Positions 43,997 through 52,958 of a stretch of DNA of 59,295 nucleotides are shown here, piece by piece (positions within the stretch are counted from its first letter, which is position 1; each line of letters starts with the position of its first letter). Under the pieces are notes generated by a model. The model was not told the origin of the DNA, did not search any database, and was given only the letters and a program-made list of their open reading frames with translations. Source of the stretch: Acidobacteriota bacterium. Its GTDB lineage: Bacteria > Acidobacteriota > Terriglobia > Terriglobales > Acidobacteriaceae. The translations under genes were made by a program, and so were the position numbers. The stretch covers positions 1-59,295 of the forward strand of contig QIAP01000047.1 in NCBI GenBank assembly GCA_003225075.1, read 5' to 3'.

Positions 43997-45404
43997 TGAA
44001 GTATTGTACTGTTTTACTATGAGCCAATTTCATCACTGCATAGGCCGCGCTTAGCAGGAGCAGGTAAGAAACTCCGCTGACGAGACTTATACGCGAATCC
44101 CACCAGGTCTTCAGGATCGCACACGACACCAGCGCGAGTCCCAGCACCGATCCCCATCCACCTATCGGAGAGCGCATGGGCAGGCTGGCCAGCTGTTCCG
44201 GAGTCGCCTGCCTCCGGAAAGAGAAATGGGCCGCCAGTGATACCAGCCACGAGAGCATCAGACCGAACAGCGCGCCACTCAATATGTAGACGAAGGCATC
44301 CGCAGGCGCCCACTTTTCCAGAACCAGCGCTACAACAATCCCGTATGAGGAGCCCAGCAGCGCCAGTTTGGGTGCGCCGGCCGAATTCAACCGGCCGAAT
44401 AGCGCTGGAGCCCATCCCGTCCGGGCCAACGAGAACAGCATTCGCGATGCGGCATATAGATTAGCATTTGCTCCGGAAAGTGCCGCCGTCAATATTACAA
44501 AATTGACCAGGGCGCTGGCGGCGGGAATTCTTACCGACCGAAAAGTTGTTACGAACGGGCTTTCTGCAACGCCTACCTGATTCCACGGCACCACCCCTAC
44601 CAAGACCACAATTGCGCCGAGATAAACCACAGTCAAAATGATGAAAGTCCACCGTACGGCGCGTGGGATCTGGGCCGTGGAGCGCGATTCGCCGGTGGTA
44701 ACCGCGACCAATTCCACCCCGCCAAACGTGTATAAAGCAAATGTCATCGCCAGCAGGGGAGCCATTACTCCCTTGGGAAAGAAGCTTCCCTGCGAAGTGT
44801 ATTGTGCCGGAACGCGCCCGCTGCCCAATAGGACGCCGCCGATGATTATGAACGCGACAATCGTTACCAGCTTCACCATCGCGAACCAGTACTCGAATTT
44901 GCCGTAGGTGCCAACGCTAAGGAGGTTGACGAGCACCAACACAACCGAGAACACCGCGACCCACACCACCGCCGGTGCCGATGGAAACCAGTAGCGCATG
45001 TAGGTTGCCGAAGCCACCAGGTTAGCCCCCACGCCGATCGAAATCGCGGCCCAGAATCCAGCCCGGGTGATGAAACCCGCCCACTGATTCAAATAGAGAT
45101 CGGCATAGACGCCGAATGAGCCTGCAGCAGGGTGCATGCTTGCCAATTCGCCCATCGCCATGGCGACCGTCCAACTGATGAACCCTGCCAGAACGAAACT
45201 CAGGATCACGCTGGGGCCGGCAATTTGGATAGCCGCCGCCGAGCCCAGAAGCAGCCCAGTGCCAATGGAACCGCCCACGGCTACCATGGCCATCTGCCCG
45301 GCGCTCAATTGTCGCTGGAGGCCCCGTTCCTGGCTAAGGTCTTGGCTGACTTGGATCTCCGAAGGCACCTCGCACGTATACCAGAAAGATCTGGAGGCTG
45401 CCAC
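43989..45404 (-). CDS. APC-family amino-acid permease
   Basis: 471-residue inner-membrane transporter with about 12 hydrophobic helices. The first carries the APC signature (AVGGSIGTGLLLGSAAAI) and the third MGELASMHPAAGSFGVYA. It belongs to the amino-acid transporter (AAT/GABA permease-like) group and takes up an amino acid by proton symport. Translation is coupled to the kynureninase-like gene downstream. The start is a GTG at 45404; another GTG 12 codons later (45368) is equally plausible. Confidence 0.87.
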   Translation of the reverse strand: MAASRSFWYTCEVPSEIQVSQDLSQERGLQRQLSAGQMAMVAVGGSIGTGLLLGSAAAIQIAGPSVILSFVLAGFISWTVAMAMGELASMHPAAGSFGVYADLYLNQWAGFITRAGFWAAISIGVGANLVASATYMRYWFPSAPAVVWVAVFSVVLVLVNLLSVGTYGKFEYWFAMVKLVTIVAFIIIGGVLLGSGRVPAQYTSQGSFFPKGVMAPLLAMTFALYTFGGVELVAVTTGESRSTAQIPRAVRWTFIILTVVYLGAIVVLVGVVPWNQVGVAESPFVTTFRSVRIPAASALVNFVILTAALSGANANLYAASRMLFSLARTGWAPALFGRLNSAGAPKLALLGSSYGIVVALVLEKWAPADAFVYILSGALFGLMLSWLVSLAAHFSFRRQATPEQLASLPMRSPIGGWGSVLGLALVSCAILKTWWDSRISLVSGVSYLLLLSAAYAVMKLAHSKTVQYFND

Positions 45405-45521
45405 CAGTGTGCAAGGGGCGATAACTTGGGTGACCTTGGTAACTGCGCCGCCCTCTTAGTTCATTGCCGGTGATTTGCCCTGCACCTAAAATCGCAAGTG
45501 GGTTACTCCGCACATTACTCC

Positions 45522-48089
45522 ATGCCGGATCGAGCCGAAATCGCGAAACGCGTGGACCACGCCGAGAAGCTTCTCCAAAAGGGCAAGACGGGAGACGCGC
45601 TAGAGCAGTATCTCCAAATCCTGCGCGAAGATCCGGAGAATGACAATGTTCGGCAGATGGCCTCCGACTTGTGTCTCTCTGTTAATCGCACCAAAGAGGC
45701 AGTCGTGTTGCTCGGCCAGCTTTTTGAAAGGCAGGTAGGTGCCGGTGAGGCCACCCGCGCGAGCCTTACTTACAAGAAATTGGCGCGCTACGGCAACCCT
45801 ACGTGGCAGCAAAAAATCCGTTTTGGCCAGATCCTGGAAAACTCCAATAAGAGACTTGCAATAGGAACCTATGAAAACGCGCTTGAGGAGTTAACCCGCC
45901 AAGAGCTCAAGCAGGAGTCGGTAGAGGTTCTTAACCGTATCGTCGCAATTGAGCCGGCACAGCAGAATTTCCTGCGGCTGGGCGAACTATGCTCGCAATT
46001 AGGAGATGGAAAGGCTGCTGCCGCGGCATTTCTACGAGTGGCGGAGTTTGCGGAAACCGCCGGCGCGAATGCGGCACCATGGTTCGAACGCGCGTATTCC
46101 GAAGATTCCAGAGACCCTCAAATTGCATTGGCCTACGGCAAGAGTCTGTTGGCACAGGGTGAAATCGGCGCCGCTATCTTCATATTTGAAACCCATGTTC
46201 AGGCGGGTAATCCGTCACTGGAGTTGCGGGATCACTATGCCAAGGCTCTGCTCGCGGCCAACCGTCTGATCGATGCCGAGGCGTTGGTCTGGCAGCTCTT
46301 CGAACAGAATCCAACGCGTATCCATCAGGTGGTAACACTGATCGGGGCCATGGTGGATGCGGAACTCGATGCCGAGGCTGCCACTCTGGCACGCAAGTTG
46401 GAACAATTTCAACGTCGCCATGGGGAGCGCCGCTCCTTTGTCACCTTGATGCAGGATCTGGTGGCGGCACATCGTCCCTCGCCAGACCTGTTGGAGTTTC
46501 TGAGTGAGTTGTTTAATTCCTCCAACCGCGAAAATGACTATTGCCAGACGCTTCTCAAGCTTTTCGACCTTTACTGCAGCACCGGCAATTTCCAGAAAGC
46601 GGGCGAATGTCTGGACCGCGCCGCCGAAATTGATCCGTACGAGCGCGGACATCAGAAAAGACTGGAGATGCTGCGCGGCAAGATTGATGACAATCGATTT
46701 CAGGTCATCGCTTCTCGTTTCACCCAGGTAAATAACTCCCAAGCTGCGCCCATGCGAGCCGAGGAATCGACCCTGGGTGCCGGCGCGTTGCAGGATCTGA
46801 TGTTGCAAGCGGAAATCCTCGTGCAATACGGCATGCGCTCGAAAGCTATCGAGCGTTTACAGCGCATTCAGGAGCTTTTCCCTCACGAAGAGGATCGGAA
46901 CGAAGACCTGCAGCGGCTCTATTTAGCCGCGGGCATGACTCCGCGCTATGCCGGGTCTGCTCCTGTGGTACAGCCTGCCAGTCCTGCTAAATCTGCGTCA
47001 GCAGCACCCGTGTCTTCCTCAAAAGTGCCCGCCCAAACGCAGAGTGAGGCTGATATCAGTAGCCTGACGCGGGTTGCCGAAATTACGCGCAAGCTTTATC
47101 ACCAGAGCAATGCTAATGCCGTGCTCTCAACTGCAGTGAACGAAATTGGCACACAGTGGGACGTGACGCGCTGCATCGCGGCAATGCGCAAGCCCGGATT
47201 GCCTCCCACCACGGTGCAGGAATTTCGTGGCGAAGGCATGGCTGCGGGGAATTCGGCAGCATTGGCCGCATTGGTATCTGCTGTGCAGGATCTCGCAGTC
47301 AGCCGCGGCATTGTCACCATCGCAGATGCTGCCGCTTCCCAGGAGTTACAGGGAGTTCGTGAAATTATAAGTGGGCTTTCGATCACATCGCTGCTGGCCT
47401 TGCCTCTTTCGGACGGTACCGAGCAGGTTGGTGTGCTTATTCTGGCGCAAGGCCAGCCGCGCGGGTGGCACTCGTCCGACATCGTGGTTCTTAGGGCCAT
47501 CAGTGAACAAATGGTGATTGCCCTGAACAACGCCGGCCTGCGTCGCTTGGTGAAGAACCTCTCGGTGACCGATGAGAAGTCGGGTCTTCTGAAACGCGCG
47601 TCTTACATCGATCTGTTGCTGGCCGAGACGAGACGCAGTGTGCAACAAAGCGGGCCGGTAAGCATCCTGCTGATGCAGTTCGGCAAGAGGGCTGCCATGG
47701 TGAAGGAAGTTGGCGAGGAAGCGGTCGAAGCCATGATGGAACAGATTGGACAGCTCTTCGCCACTAACATCCGCTCCAACGACCTGGCGTTTCGTTATGA
47801 GTTGACGACCATCGCCATTATTCTAGGCGACACTGCGGAAAAAGAAGCTCTCATGGCGGTCGAGAAGCTACGGAACTTAATTGCAGGCGTCCGTCTTCCC
47901 GGCAGAGAGCAGCACGTTCCATTCGTGGCTGGACTCGCCGAAGCGGTAATGCGCCAGCAGTACGATCCGGTGGACATTGTGACTGAAGTGATCAACCGCG
48001 CTGAACAAGCGCTTGCCGATGCCATCGCAGAAGGTCCCGGTAAGGTGGTTTGCCGAGCCGCCACTGCGGCCACCGCAGCAGTCGCATAA
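45522..48089 (+). CDS. TPR - GAF - degenerate GGDEF protein
   Basis: 855 residues from ATG 45522 (the frame opens eight codons earlier at a GTG). Residues ~1-480 form TPR-like helical repeats (GKTGDALEQYLQILREDPEND, GDGKAAAAAFLRVAE, GNFQKAGECLDRAAEIDPYE), followed by a Pro/Ala/Ser linker. A GAF-like domain lies at ~515-680 (LSTAVNEIGTQWDVTRCIAAM, LLALPLSDGTEQVGVLILAQ). A GGDEF fold at ~690-845 (VTDEKSGLLKRASYIDLL, then RYELTTIAIILGDT at ~758) completes it. The active-site GGDEF is replaced by ELTTI, so it cannot make c-di-GMP and is more likely a sensor or scaffold. No signal peptide; cytoplasmic. Confidence 0.82.
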   Translation: MPDRAEIAKRVDHAEKLLQKGKTGDALEQYLQILREDPENDNVRQMASDLCLSVNRTKEAVVLLGQLFERQVGAGEATRASLTYKKLARYGNPTWQQKIRFGQILENSNKRLAIGTYENALEELTRQELKQESVEVLNRIVAIEPAQQNFLRLGELCSQLGDGKAAAAAFLRVAEFAETAGANAAPWFERAYSEDSRDPQIALAYGKSLLAQGEIGAAIFIFETHVQAGNPSLELRDHYAKALLAANRLIDAEALVWQLFEQNPTRIHQVVTLIGAMVDAELDAEAATLARKLEQFQRRHGERRSFVTLMQDLVAAHRPSPDLLEFLSELFNSSNRENDYCQTLLKLFDLYCSTGNFQKAGECLDRAAEIDPYERGHQKRLEMLRGKIDDNRFQVIASRFTQVNNSQAAPMRAEESTLGAGALQDLMLQAEILVQYGMRSKAIERLQRIQELFPHEEDRNEDLQRLYLAAGMTPRYAGSAPVVQPASPAKSASAAPVSSSKVPAQTQSEADISSLTRVAEITRKLYHQSNANAVLSTAVNEIGTQWDVTRCIAAMRKPGLPPTTVQEFRGEGMAAGNSAALAALVSAVQDLAVSRGIVTIADAAASQELQGVREIISGLSITSLLALPLSDGTEQVGVLILAQGQPRGWHSSDIVVLRAISEQMVIALNNAGLRRLVKNLSVTDEKSGLLKRASYIDLLLAETRRSVQQSGPVSILLMQFGKRAAMVKEVGEEAVEAMMEQIGQLFATNIRSNDLAFRYELTTIAIILGDTAEKEALMAVEKLRNLIAGVRLPGREQHVPFVAGLAEAVMRQQYDPVDIVTEVINRAEQALADAIAEGPGKVVCRAATAATAAVA

Positions 48090-48268
48090 ATTCCTGCCAT
48101 AAAATTCAATCTCACGAGAAGAACCGACTCGTCACTGTCTTGATTAGGTGCGTCGGAGCCTGTTGCTAAAGCCGAGGCAGAGCGAAGTGCTTCTCTGGCA
48201 AACTTATTTCACCGCTGTTAAACTGAGCAGTTTGGCTGTCCTAATCTGCGCTCTTCTATAGGAACTTA

Positions 48269-49468
48269 ATGCTGAAAACGGGTGACATCGCAATTGTCAG
48301 CGGCGCACGCACTCCGATGGGCCGTTACTGCGGCAAGCTGAAGGATTTCACGGCCATGGAATTGGGGGCCATCGCAGCCAGGGGAGCCATGGAACGCGCG
48401 GGACTTCAGCCCAGCGAGTTCGATCATGCCGTTTTCGGCAACGCACAACAGACTTCCGGGGATGCTCTTTACGGAGCCCGCCATGTCGCTTTGCGTGCTG
48501 GATTGCCAATCGAAACCCCTGCCCTTACGGTCAATCGCCTCTGTGGTTCCGGCATGCAGGCTATTGCCAGCGCAGCTCAGATGGTTCAGCTCGGCGAAGC
48601 CGACATCGTGCTTGCCGGCGGGATGGAAGCCATGTCGCAGGCCCCTTTCGTGATTCATGGACGCGATGGTTTCGCACTCTCGCCGGGCGGGAAGCTCGAG
48701 GATTCGCTCATGGTCGCGTTGCTCGACAGCTACTGTGGCCTCTACATGGCGAATACAGCCGAGCTATATGGCGAACAGCAGGGGATCACCCGGCAGATGC
48801 AGGACGAATTCGCGGTACGCTCGCAACAACGTGCCGATGCTGCTTATAAAGCTGGGCGTCTTCAAGAAGAGCTTGTCCCCGTGCCGCTCAAGAACTCGAA
48901 AGGCGAAACGACCGGCGAGATGTTTACAGAAGACGACCATCGTCGTCCCCAAACCACCATGGAGGGCCTTGCGAAGCTGAAGCCCGCTTTCGGCAAGAAC
49001 GGTACTGTGACGGCAGGCAACGCCAGCGGCATTGTCGATGGGGCCGCGGCAGTCGTCATCATGCCGATCGAGGCTGCACAGAAGCGTAATCTCAAGCCGA
49101 TCGGCCGCATCGTCGGTTGGGGCACCGCGGGAGTCGAGCCGAAATTGATGGGACGCGGTCCCGTGCCGGCAACCAAGATCGCATTGCAAAGAGCCGGACT
49201 TACGCTCGACTATATTGATTTGATCGAAGTTAACGAGGCCTTCGCCGCGCAGTATCTCGCAGTCGAAAAAGAATTGGGCCTTGACCGCGAAAAGGTCAAT
49301 GTCAACGGCGGCGCCATTGCGCTTGGACATCCTCTCGGCGCAACCGGCACGCGTCTGGTGATTACTTTGCTTTACGAACTGCGTCGCAGAAATAAGAAGT
49401 ACGGGCTGGCGACGGCGTGTATTGGCGGCGGGCAAGGGATTGCGATGGTGGTGGAAGCCCTGCAGTAG
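48269..49468 (+). CDS. Thiolase (acetyl-CoA C-acyltransferase)
   Basis: 399-residue thiolase of the biosynthetic/degradative type, exchanging acetyl-CoA with acyl-CoA. The nucleophile Cys is in NRLCGSGMQAI (~90), the second His in NGGAIALGHPLGATG (~351) and the acid/base Cys in TACIGGGQGIA (~381). It has normal length. The ATG follows AGGAACTTA. It begins a three-gene acyl-CoA cluster with 3-hydroxyacyl-CoA dehydrogenase and enoyl-CoA hydratase. Substrate length cannot be told. Confidence 0.92.
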   Translation: MLKTGDIAIVSGARTPMGRYCGKLKDFTAMELGAIAARGAMERAGLQPSEFDHAVFGNAQQTSGDALYGARHVALRAGLPIETPALTVNRLCGSGMQAIASAAQMVQLGEADIVLAGGMEAMSQAPFVIHGRDGFALSPGGKLEDSLMVALLDSYCGLYMANTAELYGEQQGITRQMQDEFAVRSQQRADAAYKAGRLQEELVPVPLKNSKGETTGEMFTEDDHRRPQTTMEGLAKLKPAFGKNGTVTAGNASGIVDGAAAVVIMPIEAAQKRNLKPIGRIVGWGTAGVEPKLMGRGPVPATKIALQRAGLTLDYIDLIEVNEAFAAQYLAVEKELGLDREKVNVNGGAIALGHPLGATGTRLVITLLYELRRRNKKYGLATACIGGGQGIAMVVEALQ

Positions 49469-49479
49469 TTGAGAATCTT

Positions 49480-50358
49480 ATGGAAATCAAGAAAGTTGGC
49501 GTGCTGGGCTGCGGGCTCATGGGGTCGGGCATTGCCCAGGTCGCGGCGACCGCGGGATTTGACGTTACGGTGCTCGAAGTCGAGCAGAAGTTCCTCGACA
49601 AGGGATTCGCTGGAATCGAAAAGTCTTTGGCCAAGTTGGCCGAGAAAGGCACGCTAAAAGAAACGCCGGAGGCGGTTCGCCCCCGACTGAAAGGCACCAC
49701 CAAGAGAGAAGACCTCGCCGGCTGTGACATCGTCATCGAGGCCATCATCGAGAACGTCGAGGAAAAAAAGAAGGTGTACGCTGCTCTCGACAGCGTTGTA
49801 AAAAAAGAAGCTATTTTCGCTTCGAATACCTCTTCTATTTCTATCACCGAGCTTTTAACTTCGACTAAGCGTCCCGAACGCTTCGTCGGGTTGCACTTTT
49901 TCAATCCCGTACCGCTGATGAAACTGGTGGAAGTTGTGCGCACCATTGCGACGGCCAACGAGGTTTATGAGTCGGCATACGAGTTCGCCAAAAAGCTGGG
50001 TAAAGTTCCGGTCCGCACCAGTGACAAGACCGGCTTCATTGTGAACCGGCTGCTCGTGCCCTATCTGCTCGATGCCATCCGGGCCTACGAAGATGGGGTG
50101 GGCTCGATCGAGGACATTGACAACGCCATGAAGCTGGGTTGCGGCTATCCTATGGGGCCGTTCACGCTTCTCGATTTCGTCGGCCTCGATACGACCTACT
50201 ACATCACCCATGTGATGTATGACGAATTCAAGGAGCGTCGCTTCGCGTCGCCGCCGTTGCTGAAGCGGATGGTAATGGCGGGATGGTATGGACGGAAGAC
50301 GGGGAAGGGATTCTACGATTACTCAGATTTGAATAACCCGAAGGCGAATAAGCTGTGA
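49480..50358 (+). CDS. 3-hydroxybutyryl-CoA dehydrogenase
   Basis: 292-residue NAD-dependent dehydrogenase interconverting 3-hydroxyacyl-CoA and 3-oxoacyl-CoA. It has an N-terminal Rossmann fold with VGVLGCGLMGSGIAQVAA (~5-22). The catalytic part has SNTSSISITELL and the His of GLHFFNPVPLMKLVEVV (~140). The C-terminal domain has GFIVNRLLVPYL and PMGPFTLLDFVGLDT. I chose ATG 49480, 11 bases after the thiolase stop; the open frame back to 49417 overlaps thiolase and lacks similarity. Confidence 0.92.
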   Translation: MEIKKVGVLGCGLMGSGIAQVAATAGFDVTVLEVEQKFLDKGFAGIEKSLAKLAEKGTLKETPEAVRPRLKGTTKREDLAGCDIVIEAIIENVEEKKKVYAALDSVVKKEAIFASNTSSISITELLTSTKRPERFVGLHFFNPVPLMKLVEVVRTIATANEVYESAYEFAKKLGKVPVRTSDKTGFIVNRLLVPYLLDAIRAYEDGVGSIEDIDNAMKLGCGYPMGPFTLLDFVGLDTTYYITHVMYDEFKERRFASPPLLKRMVMAGWYGRKTGKGFYDYSDLNNPKANKL

Positions 50359-50440
50359 GGTAGCGGGCCGAATTCCTCACAGGTAGATCCGACGTGAGTG
50401 TTGTTTCGCGTTGCTGATGGCTTGATTTGGGAAGGCGCAG

Positions 50441-50680
50441 ATGGAGACCGTAATCTACATGCCGTTACTTGGTGAGGGTACGGACTGCTGGCGTCCGGTC
50501 CGGGCCCTGCCGGTTGCTCAGGATCTCTTCGAGGTCGTAGATCAAATTCCATCAGGGGAGAGTTGGGCTTTTGCGCCGGGGTGCCGGCTACGGTGTCGGA
50601 AACACGTGTTCAGCAGCGGCGAGCGTGGATTGATAGCATTCGGTATGCGATTGAGAGTAATCCGTACTATCAGCTGTTAA
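50441..50680 (+). CDS. Small hypothetical protein
   Basis: 79 residues. The first ~65 (VIYMPLLGEGTDCWRPVRA, FEVVDQIPSGESWAFAPG, RHVFSSGERGLIAF-like end) look like a small beta-rich bacterial protein family of unknown role that I have met as short stand-alone genes. The last dozen residues look foreign, so the end may be altered. It overlaps the next, broken small gene in another frame. It lies in the 560-base gap between the dehydrogenase and the enoyl-CoA hydratase. Confidence 0.5.
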   Translation: METVIYMPLLGEGTDCWRPVRALPVAQDLFEVVDQIPSGESWAFAPGCRLRCRKHVFSSGERGLIAFGMRLRVIRTISC

Positions 50681-50880
50681 AGAAGCACGAGCGTAAAGTC
50701 TTCAGCGTCGTTTTTGCAGATGGCGAGGAAGCCGTGGTGAGAGTTCTGCATGTTGACCGTTAGCATGAAGATTTTGTTTATGATCTGGTGTCCACAAATG
50801 TCGACCGCGATCATTACCGGGCAAGTAGGGATGCGGCTTAGGTGGCGAGATTTGCTGACTTAGTGTCCGCCCAGTTGTAA
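50593..50880 (+). pseudogene. Small gene interrupted by two in-frame TAG codons
   Basis: In one frame the DNA reads IRYAIESNPYYQLLKKHERK, VFSVVFADGEEAVVRVLHVDR, TAG (50761-50763), HEDFVYDLVSTNVDRDHY, RASRDAA, TAG (50839-50841), VARFADLVSAQL, TAA (50880). All three parts look like coding sequence and continue each other. The start is uncertain (GTG 50593 is possible). It may be a decayed gene, a pair of base-call errors or, least likely, amber read-through. The function is unknown. Confidence 0.5.
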
Positions 50881-50921
50881 GAATGAGTTTCCCATCCGTG
50901 TCTTCGTGGTAAATCGACTTT

Positions 50922-51704
50922 ATGACCTTCTCCAACATCCTCTTCGAAAAGAAAAATGCGATTGCCTACGTCACCGTGAACCGTCCGAAGGTGCTCAATG
51001 CTCTAAACATGGCCACGATGGAAGAGCTGCGGGCGGCGTTTCACGACATCAAGAATGATGTCTCCGTGCGCGTAGTCATCTTTACTGGTACAGGTGAAAA
51101 GGCTTTCATTGCGGGTGCGGACATCGCTGAGCTCGCCAAACACGATGCCGTTAAAGGGAAAGAGTACACGCACCGCGGTCAATCCGTGCTCAACCTGATC
51201 GAGAACCTCGGCAAGCCGGTGATTGCCTGCATTAACGGTTTCGCGCTGGGAGGCGGATGTGAGATTGCCATGGCCTGCACCATGCGCCTGGCTAGCGAAA
51301 ACGCCAAATTGGGTCAGCCGGAAGTGAAACTCGGGATTATCCCCGGTTATGGTGGTACGCAACGCCTGCCGCGGCTCGTGGGCAAGGGTATCGCCATGCA
51401 GCTTGTGCTTGCGGGCGAAATGATTACTGCGCAGGAGGCACATCGCATCGGACTTGTAAATGAAGTCACGGCCCCGGCTGAGCTAATCCCGCGCGCCGAA
51501 GCGATCGCGCATAAGATCATCGCCAACGCGCCCCTCGCCGTTCAATATGCGATGGAGGCCGTGAACAAGGGTATGGAGATGACCCTCGTCGAGGGGCTGT
51601 ATCTTGAAGCGATTCTGTTTGGCGTGTGCTGCGCGACGGAAGACAAGAAGGAAGGGACCACGGCGTTCCTGGAAAAGCGGCAAGCCCAATTTAAAGGACG
51701 ATGA
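50922..51704 (+). CDS. Enoyl-CoA hydratase (crotonase family)
   Basis: 260-residue crotonase hydrating trans-2-enoyl-CoA to 3-hydroxyacyl-CoA. The oxyanion hole motifs are EKAFIAGADIAELAK (~63) and CINGFALGGGCEIAMACT (~104). Both catalytic Glu positions are present (NAKLGQPEVKLGIIPGYGGTQRLPR: E131-region and downstream). The NRPKVLNALN start motif is typical. With the thiolase and dehydrogenase upstream it could run a butyryl/crotonyl-CoA branch or beta-oxidation. Confidence 0.92.
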   Translation: MTFSNILFEKKNAIAYVTVNRPKVLNALNMATMEELRAAFHDIKNDVSVRVVIFTGTGEKAFIAGADIAELAKHDAVKGKEYTHRGQSVLNLIENLGKPVIACINGFALGGGCEIAMACTMRLASENAKLGQPEVKLGIIPGYGGTQRLPRLVGKGIAMQLVLAGEMITAQEAHRIGLVNEVTAPAELIPRAEAIAHKIIANAPLAVQYAMEAVNKGMEMTLVEGLYLEAILFGVCCATEDKKEGTTAFLEKRQAQFKGR

Positions 51705-51795
51705 GCTTCTGATCGCGGCTTCACTTCAGACGGGATTTTGATTCCCAACACGGAGCCACAGCGTCACGAAAAAAAACAACCAAGAAACTTCTCCA

Positions 51796-52353
51796 GTGGA
51801 CGTCCGCTCTGGCTTCCAGGTCAAGGCGCTTGAAGGCAAACTTAGCGCCTCTGGTAAGCGCTTTGGCATCGTGGTTTCCCGCTTTAACGCTTTCATCACC
51901 GAGCGACTTCTCCACAGCGCATTTGACGGGCTCTTGCGCTGCGGTGCGAAGCGAAAGGACATTGAAATTGTCCGCGTTCCCGGCGCCTTCGAAATTCCCT
52001 CTGCCGCGCGCACCCTGGCCGAAACCAAAAAATACGATGCCATCATCTGCCTGGGCTGCCTGCTTCGTGGTGACACGGCTCACTACGATGTCATCGTCAA
52101 CGAAGTCACCCGCGGCATCGGACAATCGGCGCAAGAGACCGGCGTGCCCCACGCCTTCGGCGTGCTAACCTGCGACAACTTGGAACAAGCCATCGATCGC
52201 GCCGGCCTGAAAATGGGTAATAAAGGTTTCGAAGCAGCGCTGGCGGCGGTGGAGATGGCGTCCTTAAAAAAAGCTATCGGCCTTCCGCTGTCAACTCCCC
52301 GCAAAAATAAATCACGAAAGCGAAGCACGCCTTCCAAGACGCGCAAATCCTAG
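51796..52353 (+). CDS. ribH: 6,7-dimethyl-8-ribityllumazine synthase
   Basis: Penultimate enzyme of riboflavin synthesis, condensing 5-amino-6-ribitylaminouracil with dihydroxybutanone phosphate. Motifs: GIVVSRFNAFITERLL (~24), VRVPGAFEIPSAARTLAE (~59), CLGCLLRGDTAHYDVI with the active-site His (~87-95) and GVLTCDNLEQAIDRAG (~121). The C-terminal ~25 residues are a Lys/Arg/Ser-rich tail not found in most RibH. The start is GTG 51796. nusB follows after 67 bases, a common ribH-nusB order. Confidence 0.94.
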   Translation: MDVRSGFQVKALEGKLSASGKRFGIVVSRFNAFITERLLHSAFDGLLRCGAKRKDIEIVRVPGAFEIPSAARTLAETKKYDAIICLGCLLRGDTAHYDVIVNEVTRGIGQSAQETGVPHAFGVLTCDNLEQAIDRAGLKMGNKGFEAALAAVEMASLKKAIGLPLSTPRKNKSRKRSTPSKTRKS

Positions 52354-52420
52354 CGCTTCATTCCTCAGGGGTTGATCTGTCCACTTCTTGTTAGACTGAT
52401 GGCTGATAGCTGGCTGCTTC

Positions 52421-52858
52421 ATGGGCACTCGACGCAAATCCCGCGAACTTGCTCTGCAGATGCTCTTCCAATCCGACATGGGACGGCAGAGTTCCGACGA
52501 GGTCCGTCGCACCTTTTGGGCGGAGCGCAACGCAGTGGCTGCCGACGTTCGCAGCTTTGCGGAAGATCTGTTTCGTGTGGCGGTTGACCGCTTGACGGAA
52601 ATTGATGCGCTGATCGTGCGCCATGCCGAACACTGGCGCATGGATCGAATGGCGGCGGTCGATCGCAATATTCTTCGCCAGTCAGTTGCGGAGCTGTTGG
52701 CGTATCCAGACACCCCACGGGCCGTGATCATCAACGAAGCATTGGAGATTGCCAGGAAATTTTCCAGCCCCGAGTCGGTTAATTTCATCAATGGTGTGCT
52801 TGACAGTATCGGCCGCGAACTCGAGAACGCCAAACCTCAAGCGCAGGATCATCGTTAG
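52421..52858 (+). CDS. nusB: Transcription antitermination factor NusB
   Basis: 145-residue all-helical RNA-binding protein that, with NusE (S10), binds boxA of rRNA leaders. Marks: RRKSRELALQMLFQSD at the start and WRMDRMAAVDRNILRQSVAELL plus RAVIINEALEIARKFSSPESVNFINGVLD at the end. Length and order after ribH are typical. Confidence 0.94.
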   Translation: MGTRRKSRELALQMLFQSDMGRQSSDEVRRTFWAERNAVAADVRSFAEDLFRVAVDRLTEIDALIVRHAEHWRMDRMAAVDRNILRQSVAELLAYPDTPRAVIINEALEIARKFSSPESVNFINGVLDSIGRELENAKPQAQDHR

Positions 52859-52912
52859 CCGTCAGTCATATGCCGTCGGTATTCTCCTGCGGCGAAACCT
52901 ACTCTGCCAAAG

Positions 52913-52944
52913 CTGTGACATCAAGTAACTGTGACATCAAGTAA
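52913..52944. repeat. Exact 16-bp tandem duplication
   Basis: CTGTGACATCAAGTAA occurs twice back to back (52913-52928 and 52929-52944) in the convergent gap between nusB and the Ig-like lipoprotein gene. It is probably a replication-slippage product. Confidence 0.7.
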
Positions 52945-52958
52945 TGGCCCACGCACGG

